A DNA stretch of 7,056 nt from Ruminiclostridium sp. GTDB lineage: Bacteria; Bacillota_A; Clostridia; Oscillospirales; Ruminococcaceae. This document shows positions 1-5,150 of this stretch, in pieces. The stretch lies in assembly GCA_017550775.1 (NCBI GenBank), contig JAFZOA010000362.1, forward strand, positions 1 to 7,056. The letters are read 5' to 3'. A program made the position numbers and the translations under genes. The notes under the pieces are model-generated. The model was not told the DNA's origin and did not search any database. It saw only the letters and a list, made by a program, of their open reading frames with translations. How positions within the stretch are numbered: position 1 is the stretch's first letter; every line of letters starts with the position of its first letter.

Positions 1-1
1 C

Positions 2-460
2 AAGTTCGAGAAGTTATCCGGAGAAGAACAGACGGTTATCGCTCAGAAAGTTCTTTCTTTCGGCTCTGAATACGACTTTGTTCTGCTTGATATGCCGCCC
101 GCACTTTCTAAAATGACCGAAACACTTGTTAGCGCTTGTGATGTGGTATTTATCCCGATAGAGCTTGGCTCTTTTGCTATACAAGGCGTTCCTATTGTTA
201 CAGGAATACTGACAAGCTGCGGAGCAAAGTTTGGTGGCTGTTTCATAAACAAATACGACAAAAGCAATTCGGCTGACGCTCAACTACTTGAAGTTCTGAA
301 AGACACATTAGGCAATAAAACGCTCAACAGCATTATACCTATAAGTAAGGTAATAAAAAATTCTATAAGTGGCGGTATGACCGCAAGTGAGTATATGGGG
401 TGGACGAGTGCCGCCAAAAGCTATGCGAAACTTGCAAATGAAATAATGGAAAGGTCGTGA
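2..460 (+). CDS. parA: ParA/Soj-type partition ATPase, C-terminal part (5' partial)
   Basis: The reading frame is open from base 2, so the first ATG (92) is internal: it lies inside the Walker B segment YDFVLLDMPP (visible residues 24-33). What follows, T-E-T-L-V-S-A-C-D-V-V-F-I-P then S-F-A-I-Q-G-V, is the usual ParA/MinD-family pattern in which a nucleotide-site strand is followed by a hydrophobic 'IP' strand. 152 residues are visible. The P-loop (deviant Walker A) must lie upstream, outside the window. The family binds DNA non-specifically as an ATP dimer and moves ParB-DNA complexes, segregating plasmids or excised conjugative elements. The stop is 4 bases before parB, and parB's Shine-Dalgarno (GGAAAGG, 448-454) lies inside this gene, so the two form an operon. 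Family assignment is strong; orthology with a specific element is inference. Confidence 0.9.
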   Translation, partial: KFEKLSGEEQTVIAQKVLSFGSEYDFVLLDMPPALSKMTETLVSACDVVFIPIELGSFAIQGVPIVTGILTSCGAKFGGCFINKYDKSNSADAQLLEVLKDTLGNKTLNSIIPISKVIKNSISGGMTASEYMGWTSAAKSYAKLANEIMERS

Positions 461-464
461 TTAT

Positions 465-1457
465 ATGGCAAAGTTAAAATTTGACAGCACTATCATCACC
501 GATTTAAAGACCGCCGCTTCTGACAGCTACATAGACAGTCTGCGAATGGTCGAGATCAACAGTATTACCCCGAACGAGGATAATTTCTATGAAATGACCG
601 AGATCGAGGAACTTGCAGACGACATAGAAAGACAGGGATTGATGAGCGCGCTTGTGGTCGCAGAGAATGACGGGAAGCTAATACTTGTAAGCGGACATAG
701 GCGGCTTGCCGCGATAAAAATGCTTATTGACGAGGGGCGGCGCACCAATACAACCGTTCCCTGTTATGTAAAAAGTGCAAAATCCGATGATGAAACGATG
801 CTTGATCTGATAATGCTTAACGCTACACAACGAACATACACGAATGCGGACACAATGCGGGAATATGAAGAATTACAAAAAGTATTCAAGGCTTTGGACG
901 CTGCGGGCAAACCAGTCAAGGGAAAGATACGCGAACACATAGCAAAAATACTGAATGTTTCGGTTGCACAGATCGGTAAGATCGACAACATTAAGCATAA
1001 TGCTATACCCGATGTTGCGGAGGCAGTTAAATCGGGCGAAATGTCTATATCTACTGCTAATGAAGTTGCAAAGCTCGCTCCTGAACAGCAGAAAGAGATC
1101 ATCGAGAAACAGCCCAATATCTCACATAAAGAAGTCAAGAAAATGCAGAAAAAACCTAAACAGGAACAGGTTGAAACGCCTGTTACTAACGTTGAGAATA
1201 TCGACATTGACGAACAAGGTATCCTTGACGATCCTGGGAACAAGGAAGAAACAATCTATAAGCACGACAGCGCCGCGGAGAAAGATACCGACGATTATGA
1301 TGAACCTGAAATGATACATCGGTTTACAGAGCCGTTCGTGCTTTCGGAAGATGAAGCAACTGTGCTTGCAAAATATATCTCAAAACTTGTATCAGTTGCA
1401 AGTGATGATGATTGCGAGGTCATTATAAAAATTGTCGATAGGCTCCGGACAAGTTAA
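465..1457 (+). CDS. parB: ParB/Spo0J-family partition protein
   Basis: A 330-residue protein with the ParB plan. Residues 28-105 form the N-terminal ParB/sulfiredoxin-like fold, with the nucleotide-binding signature LVSGHRRLAA (GHRR at 77-80, corresponding to GERR in CTP-dependent ParB clamps). NATQR (119-123) corresponds to the ENLQR motif. A helix-turn-helix is likely at about 155-176 (IREHIAKILNVSVAQIGKI). A second helical element follows with SGEMSISTANEVAKL (190-204). A Lys/Gln-rich then acidic linker (about 220-280) leads to a C-terminal segment (287-330) that could dimerise. It would load on a parS-like centromere and work with the ParA encoded 4 bases upstream. No convincing parS palindrome was found in the window. 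The ATG at 465 is supported by GGAAAGG about 10 bases upstream. A terminator follows the stop. The intact HTH argues against the shorter ParB-like nuclease/DndB types. Confidence 0.92.
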   Translation: MAKLKFDSTIITDLKTAASDSYIDSLRMVEINSITPNEDNFYEMTEIEELADDIERQGLMSALVVAENDGKLILVSGHRRLAAIKMLIDEGRRTNTTVPCYVKSAKSDDETMLDLIMLNATQRTYTNADTMREYEELQKVFKALDAAGKPVKGKIREHIAKILNVSVAQIGKIDNIKHNAIPDVAEAVKSGEMSISTANEVAKLAPEQQKEIIEKQPNISHKEVKKMQKKPKQEQVETPVTNVENIDIDEQGILDDPGNKEETIYKHDSAAEKDTDDYDEPEMIHRFTEPFVLSEDEATVLAKYISKLVSVASDDDCEVIIKIVDRLRTS

Positions 1458-1486
1458 ACAAGCCTACAACTGAATAGCAAAGAAAA

Positions 1487-1518
1487 CCGATTACCGTAAA
1501 AAGTAATCGGCTTTTTTT
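1487..1518 (+). terminator. Rho-independent terminator after parB
   Basis: A perfect 8-bp stem CCGATTAC (1487-1494) / GTAATCGG (1503-1510) with an 8-base A-rich loop is followed by C and seven T (1512-1518). It lies 30 bases after the parB stop and 35 bases before the initiator start, so it either ends the par transcript or acts as an attenuator for the initiator. No good sigma-A promoter is visible between it and the ATG at 1553, which favours partial read-through. The stem sequence recurs in the terminator at 4067-4101. Confidence 0.85.
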
Positions 1519-1552
1519 ATGCCATTCTGAAAGAGGAAAAGAGGAATGGATT

Positions 1553-2488
1553 ATGTCAACTATATTCAGAATTGAAAAGAATAAAAATTTTACCATAATG
1601 TCAAACAAACATTTGAAAGATCGTCGGCTCTCCTATAAGTCAAAGGGGCTGCTTTCTGTTATATTGAGCTTGCCGCCCGAATGGGATTTTACGATCACGG
1701 GACTTGCGGTTATTGCTGCCGACGGTAAAGACAGTGTAAGAACAGCTATCAATGAATTGGAGAAGAACGGATATTTGGTGCGTTCACAGCTCCGTGATGA
1801 AAACGGTAGAATGACAGTAAATGAATACCTTGTGTATGAGGATCCGGCACAAAATCCAGCTTATCATTCAGAAGAACATACGGAGGATAATTCAGAAATA
1901 CCGGAAAAGAACGGTTCTTTTTTATCACCGTCAACGGAAAATCCGCCAAAGGAAAAACCGTCAGCGGAAAATCCGACAACGGTATCATCTAAAAAATCAA
2001 ATAAAAAAATATTCAATACGCATAAAGAAAATCACTCAATCACTCGCGCAAGGGCGCGTAAAAAAGACGGAGCGAATGAACGAAGGAATGTTCAGAACGC
2101 GAATAATGCAAATAATTCTGTACACTCATCGGCTGAATGGCAGTATTACAGCGATCTGATAAGCAGGAATGTTGATATTGAGGGACAAAATCGGTTGATA
2201 AGAGATGAGGTCGAAGAAATGGTTTCGATTATGACAGATGTGGTATGTTCTAAATCAGCGACTATCCGCGTTAATCGTGAGGACGTTCCTCAATCGAGAG
2301 TAAAAGACAGATTTCTTCATCTGACCGACGCTAATATCAGCTTTGTTTTGGACGCAATGAAAAAACGGTCGGGATTGATAAGCAATGTACGTTCTTATCT
2401 GATAACAACGCTGTATAATTCTGCAAACACAATGAGTAATTTTTATTCTAATCTTGCCCATAACGACATACGGGGAGGGTTGATATGA
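1553..2488 (+). CDS. Replication initiator-like protein (RepA_N-type HTH N-terminus, DUF6017-like C-terminus)
   Basis: 311 residues. The N-terminus (1-95) has the pattern seen in RepA_N/helix-turn-helix initiators of Firmicutes elements: IFRIEKNKNFTIMSN, then LKDRRLSYKSKGLL (21-34), PPEWDF (41-46) and a winged-helix-like part ending NELEKNGYL (67-75). Residues 98-205 are low-complexity, with a pentapeptide repeat P-S-T-E-N / P-P-K-E-K / P-S-A-E-N (126-140) and a Lys/Asn-rich stretch. The C-terminus (about 194-308) resembles DUF6017: a start like EWQYYSDLISRNVDI, VVCSKSATIRVNREDVP, VKDRFLHL, ISFVLDAM, and NVRSYLITTLYNS near the end. The family is thought to start replication of plasmids and excised conjugative elements; its place after parA-parB fits. 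The ATG at 1553 has AGGAA (1542-1546) at good distance. The stop overlaps the next gene as ATGA. Initiator function is inferred from family and context. Confidence 0.85.
   Translation: MSTIFRIEKNKNFTIMSNKHLKDRRLSYKSKGLLSVILSLPPEWDFTITGLAVIAADGKDSVRTAINELEKNGYLVRSQLRDENGRMTVNEYLVYEDPAQNPAYHSEEHTEDNSEIPEKNGSFLSPSTENPPKEKPSAENPTTVSSKKSNKKIFNTHKENHSITRARARKKDGANERRNVQNANNANNSVHSSAEWQYYSDLISRNVDIEGQNRLIRDEVEEMVSIMTDVVCSKSATIRVNREDVPQSRVKDRFLHLTDANISFVLDAMKKRSGLISNVRSYLITTLYNSANTMSNFYSNLAHNDIRGGLI
1905..2058. other. Candidate internal replication origin
   Basis: This stretch of the initiator gene holds, in order: an inverted repeat AAAAGAAC/GTTCTTTT around base 1913 (1905-1921), the 15-bp repeats (1928-1987), a very A-rich tract (1991-2030 has 6 G/C in 40 bases, counted by eye) and a GC stem CGCGC/GCGCG (2045-2049, 2054-2058). 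Iterons next to an easily melted tract is a common origin layout. RepA_N-type plasmids of Gram-positive bacteria are known to carry their origin within the rep coding sequence. The assignment here is inference; the same bases are also explained as a low-complexity protein linker. Confidence 0.35.
1928..1987 (+). repeat. 15-bp tandem repeat inside the initiator gene
   Basis: Three good units and a degenerate fourth start at 1928, 1943, 1958 and 1973. Each begins CCG; units 1 and 3 (CCGTCAACGGAAAAT and CCGTCAGCGGAAAAT) differ at a single base, unit 2 is CCGCCAAAGGAAAAA, and unit 4 keeps only the CCGACAACGG part. The period equals five codons and produces a pentapeptide repeat in a linker of the protein. 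Such repeats could be a flexible linker or initiator-binding iterons. Confidence 0.8.
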
Positions 2489-3399
2489 AAATTGGCTTAC
2501 ACGACGGTGACGCTGAACATCTGACAGCGCACGGACGAAAGAAAACATTTCCGAATTATGCTCTTATGAAAATTTCAGCTTACCACAAGGCAAGAGATGA
2601 TATTGTGGATTGGTGGACACCCGCTGAAACGTATGACAGAGTATATTCAAGCAAAGTTTTTGACTTCACGCCCGAAAATAAGTATCTTCCTGATAATACT
2701 ATAAAGGGCGGAACGGGATATGGGATATACACTGAATTACCTTGTGAAATAGACGGTATGTTCCCCGACTATTCGCTTTATCCTGATTGTGATTATGCTA
2801 TCGGTTATCTTACAAGAGGTTGCCCTAACCGATGCCGTTGGTGTATAGTTCCGAAAAAAGAGGGTGCGATCAGACCTTATCGACAATGGCAGGAGCTTGT
2901 GCGCCCAGATACAGACAAGCTGGTACTAATGGATAACAATATACTTGCCTCTGACTATGGTATTGAGCAGCTTAAAAGTCTTACCCAAACCGATTATCGA
3001 ATAGACCTAAATCAAGGAATGGACGCAAGACTTGTGACTCCACCTATTGCTGAAATATTGTCACAAATAAAATGGATAAGACATATCCGCTTTTCGTGTG
3101 ACAGTATAGCGCAGATCAAGTCAATTACCAAAACTGCCGAATTGCTTTATCATAATGGTCTAAAACCGTACCGCCTTTTCATCTATCTGCTCGTTACCGC
3201 TGACCTGGAAGACGCGGCATATAGAGTGGAACAATTGAAAAAGCTACACGGGATAAACATTTATGCTCAAGCGGAGCGTAATGAGCGTATCGGTATCAAA
3301 CCGAACAAGCTGCAATTGGAGTTTGCTCAACGTTACATATATAGCGGAAAGTTTCGCAGTTGCTCGTGGGAAGAATATAAAAAAGCAAAAGCATTATGA
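2485..3399 (+). CDS. Radical SAM protein of unknown substrate (phage/ICE type)
   Basis: 304 residues. The cluster motif RGCPNRCRWC (111-120) gives Cys113, Cys117 and Cys120 in the CX3CX2C spacing of radical SAM enzymes, which bind a [4Fe-4S] cluster and cleave S-adenosylmethionine to a 5'-deoxyadenosyl radical. The N-terminal 70 residues (LHDGDAEHL, FPNYALMKISAYHK, YDRVYSSKVFDFTP) resemble the reduced cobalamin-binding-like domain in front of the radical SAM barrel in a group common in phages and mobile elements. Later barrel signatures are LVLMDNNILA (145-154), DLNQGMDARL (173-182) and IRFSCDS; FRSCSWEEYKK lies at the C-terminus. No extra Cys-rich SPASM domain is visible. The ATG overlaps the initiator stop (ATGA), with GGGGAGGG (2472-2479) just upstream, so translation is probably coupled. 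The reaction cannot be read from sequence. Confidence 0.9.
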   Translation: MKIGLHDGDAEHLTAHGRKKTFPNYALMKISAYHKARDDIVDWWTPAETYDRVYSSKVFDFTPENKYLPDNTIKGGTGYGIYTELPCEIDGMFPDYSLYPDCDYAIGYLTRGCPNRCRWCIVPKKEGAIRPYRQWQELVRPDTDKLVLMDNNILASDYGIEQLKSLTQTDYRIDLNQGMDARLVTPPIAEILSQIKWIRHIRFSCDSIAQIKSITKTAELLYHNGLKPYRLFIYLLVTADLEDAAYRVEQLKKLHGINIYAQAERNERIGIKPNKLQLEFAQRYIYSGKFRSCSWEEYKKAKAL

Positions 3400-3470
3400 A
3401 ATTGCATAGTGAAGAAATGAAAGTTTATGAATGAGTTAATATAACTTCAATAGAACAGGAGAATACTTTT

Positions 3471-4022
3471 ATGAGTAAAACGATCACATCAAAAATAATC
3501 GACGGCAGAGCTTGGACAATCAACGATGAATTTACGATTGTTGATATACCCAACATTGAACTCGATACAGTTTTATCGTGGATAAAGCTGAACATTATTC
3601 CCAATGCTACACCGTATTACGATGTAAGCAGTTATGATCTTGCTGTCGCACTTGAAAAAGAGACAGGAGTTTATATCACAAACAATCAATTCAAGGACGC
3701 AATGCTCGAATGTGGGTATTATCCTGCGAATGAGGGCGAGACAAATTGGAAATTCTGTATAAGCTCGGTATCTCCGGCTATCAAAAACTGCCCTAAGCAC
3801 AAAACATACCGTGTGAAAGAACACTTGACTTTTATGGAAGTATTAAAAGACAGGCGGCTGTCATTGAGTGAGATAGGTATTATGGCTATTGTTTTAAATT
3901 GCTTTAAAAATAAGGCTACATTCAAGGCAGACGATTTTGGAAAGTATTCTTATGAAAATATTGAATACATAAGGACGTACTTGAAACACCTTGAAAAATA
4001 CAGGTACATTTTCCGTGTATGA
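3471..4022 (+). CDS. Uncharacterised protein with a C-terminal initiator-like winged-helix segment
   Basis: 183 residues, no named function recognised. The N-terminal part (about 24-110) carries a module I associate with phage and conjugative-element proteins: SSYDLAVALEKETGVYITNN (53-72), QFKDAMLECGYYP (73-85), then NWKFCIS and SPA. The C-terminal 60 residues (124-183) resemble the HTH segment of the initiator at 1553-2488: both have LKDRRLS, a conserved Gly five residues later, and a helix ending LEK-x-x-Y. This suggests a DNA-binding role, perhaps regulating replication or competing for the same sites; that is inference. The ATG at 3471 is supported by AGGAGA (3457-3462). It sits 71 bases after the radical SAM gene and is followed by a hairpin and a terminator, so it probably ends the transcript unit. 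No signal peptide or membrane segment. Confidence 0.75.
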   Translation: MSKTITSKIIDGRAWTINDEFTIVDIPNIELDTVLSWIKLNIIPNATPYYDVSSYDLAVALEKETGVYITNNQFKDAMLECGYYPANEGETNWKFCISSVSPAIKNCPKHKTYRVKEHLTFMEVLKDRRLSLSEIGIMAIVLNCFKNKATFKADDFGKYSYENIEYIRTYLKHLEKYRYIFRV

Positions 4023-4032
4023 TCTTCACGGC

Positions 4033-4050
4033 GGTGCTACATATAGCACC
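4033..4050 (+). other. Perfect 7-bp hairpin in the 3' untranslated region
   Basis: GGTGCTA (4033-4039) pairs exactly with TAGCACC (4044-4050) around a CATA loop. It lies 11 bases after the stop of the preceding gene and 17 bases before the next terminator stem. There is no T run, so it is not itself a classical terminator. It might protect the mRNA 3' end or be a protein-binding RNA element. Confidence 0.55.
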
Positions 4051-4066
4051 ATAAATACAGTTTATG

Positions 4067-4101
4067 AAAGCCGATTACTAATGTGGTCGGCTTTTGTTTT
4101 T
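4067..4101 (+). terminator. Rho-independent terminator before the PAPS-reductase-like gene
   Basis: A 12-bp stem AAAGCCGATTAC (4067-4078) / GTGGTCGGCTTT (4083-4094), with two G-U pairs and a TAAT loop, is followed by TGTTTTT (4095-4101). It ends the unit containing the 183-residue gene, or attenuates the next one, whose ribosome binding site starts 4 bases after the T run. The left arm shares CCGATTAC with the terminator after parB. Confidence 0.85.
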
Positions 4102-4104
4102 CCA

Positions 4105-4113
4105 GGGAGGTGA
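4105..4113 (+). promoter_or_regulatory. Ribosome binding site that fixes a TTG start
   Basis: GGGAGGTGA matches the anti-Shine-Dalgarno sequence almost fully and lies 4 bases before the TTG at 4118. The only other upstream start candidate in frame, TTG 4094, falls within the terminator stem/T run and has no such site. Confidence 0.85.
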
Positions 4114-4117
4114 TGAA

Positions 4118-4927
4118 TTGAGCAAACTGAGATACAATCTTGTTTCCTTTTCGGGCGGCAAGGACAGTACAGCAATGCTGTTGGGTATGATCGAGCGGAA
4201 AATGCCGATAGACTGCATTTTGTTCAGCGATACTGGACTTGAATTTCCCGATATGTATGACCACATTAACAAGGTCGCTGAACGGGAGAATATCACTATT
4301 ACAAGCATAAAATACAAATTCAGCTTTGAATACCTCTTGATAGATCATCGTATGAAGTGCAGAAACTGTAATAAGATAAAACAAGGTTTCAGTTGGCCTG
4401 GTATCAGAACAAGGTGGTGTACATCAAGGCTGAAAAATTTGCCCCGTGAAAGGTTTTTAAGACCTTTGCGCGAAAAATACGAGGTCTATGAATATGTCGG
4501 CATTGCTGCCGATGAACTATATCGCCTTGACCGAAAAACAAATCAAAATCCTTATCATATCCACCCGCTTATTGAATGGGGTATGACGGAAAGTGACTGC
4601 CTGAAATACTGTTATGAGTGCGGATATGATTGGAATGGACTGTATGAGCATTTTCACCGTGTTTCCTGTTGGTGCTGTCCATTGCAGTCAATAGCGGAGC
4701 TGCGGAAACTGTATAAACACTATCCGGAACTATGGCAAAAGTTGAAAGAATGGGACAGTAGGACCTGGCGGGAGTTTCGCTTTGATTATAATGTCCAACA
4801 GCTTGAACAGCGGTTTATCTATGAGAACGAGCGTTTAAGCAACGGATTATCCATTACAGGCAGAGATTTTTATCGGGAAATGCGGAGCAGGATAAACGGA
4901 GGAATAACAAATGCCAAAAACAGTTGA
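4118..4927 (+). CDS. Phosphoadenosine phosphosulfate (PAPS) reductase-family protein / N-type ATP pyrophosphatase
   Basis: 269 residues from TTG 4118. The PP-loop SGGKDS (12-17) is the ATP pyrophosphatase signature of the adenine nucleotide alpha-hydrolase superfamily; FSDTGLEFP (36-44) is the typical second motif. GFSWPGIRTRWCTSRLK (90-106) and VGIAADELYR (127-136) match the substrate-site region of PAPS reductases and DndC-like proteins. Cysteines cluster at 81 and 84 (CRNC), 101 (RWCT), 161/165/168 and 184/186/187 (CWCCP), suggesting a metal or Fe-S site. True assimilatory PAPS reductase is unlikely: no sulfate-assimilation neighbours, and the ECGLH-type active-site tail is not seen. Relatives in phages and mobile elements are uncharacterised; DndC acts in DNA phosphorothioation, but no other dnd genes are present. 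It probably activates a substrate by adenylation. Its end overlaps the next gene by 17 bases. Confidence 0.88.
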   Translation: MSKLRYNLVSFSGGKDSTAMLLGMIERKMPIDCILFSDTGLEFPDMYDHINKVAERENITITSIKYKFSFEYLLIDHRMKCRNCNKIKQGFSWPGIRTRWCTSRLKNLPRERFLRPLREKYEVYEYVGIAADELYRLDRKTNQNPYHIHPLIEWGMTESDCLKYCYECGYDWNGLYEHFHRVSCWCCPLQSIAELRKLYKHYPELWQKLKEWDSRTWREFRFDYNVQQLEQRFIYENERLSNGLSITGRDFYREMRSRINGGITNAKNS

Positions 4928-5123
4928 TGATCTCAAAGTCGGTGACTTGGTAAAGAGTTTCGGTCAAACCTGGAGAGTGACCGAGATCAATGGCGATGTA
5001 TCCATAAATTTTAAAAACCTTGATACATCATCAAATCTTGCAGATCAAGCGCTGATCGGACGTTGGAAGGAAAACTTCTACAAACAGGGCTTTGAAATCG
5101 TGGAAGACAATGAAAAGTCGTAA
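4911..5123 (+). CDS. Small uncharacterised protein, possible SH3-like beta barrel
   Basis: 70 residues, family not recognised. The sequence begins VDDLKVGDLVKSFGQTWRVT (5-24) and has an alternating hydrophobic pattern with GD and G-x-x-W, as in small SH3/KOW-like beta barrels; this fold is a guess. The rest is charged (GRWKENFYKQGFEIVEDNE), with no signal peptide or membrane segment. The ATG at 4911 lies inside the end of the preceding PAPS-reductase-like gene (17-base overlap, different frame) and has GGAGG at 4898-4902, eight bases upstream. Good ribosome binding site, overlap and only 27 bases to the next gene support a real, co-translated gene. It could be an accessory to the preceding enzyme or belong to the transfer module that follows. 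Confidence 0.75.
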   Translation: MPKTVDDLKVGDLVKSFGQTWRVTEINGDVSINFKNLDTSSNLADQALIGRWKENFYKQGFEIVEDNEKS

Positions 5124-5150
5124 AACAATCACAAAAGGAGGTAATCATAT

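Noticed and set aside
92..460. ATG 92 as the true start of the ParA gene
   Set aside because: It lies within the Walker B segment and the frame stays open with ParA-like sequence to base 2, so the gene begins upstream of the window.
764..1243. 159-codon open frame on the minus strand inside parB
   Set aside because: It is antisense to a well-supported gene, Cys/Ser-rich in a way typical of reverse-frame translation, and has no family resemblance.
1928..1987. CRISPR-like or VNTR array
   Set aside because: The 15-bp units are directly adjacent without spacers, in frame and within a protein linker; too few and too short for CRISPR.
3402..3431. Possible promoter TTGCAT / TATGAA with an 18-base spacer before the 183-residue gene
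   Set aside because: Only about 3/6 and 4/6 matches to sigma-A boxes; too weak to call in A+T-rich sequence.
4094..4117. TTG 4094 as the start of the PAPS-reductase-like gene
   Set aside because: It overlaps the terminator stem and T run and lacks a ribosome binding site, whereas TTG 4118 follows GGGAGGTGA; the extra residues (FFQGGDE) are the translated ribosome binding site.
4118..4927. A DNA phosphorothioation (Dnd) system
   Set aside because: Only a DndC-like fold is present. The ParB here has a full partition architecture rather than DndB, and no dndD, dndE or cysteine desulfurase gene lies in the window.
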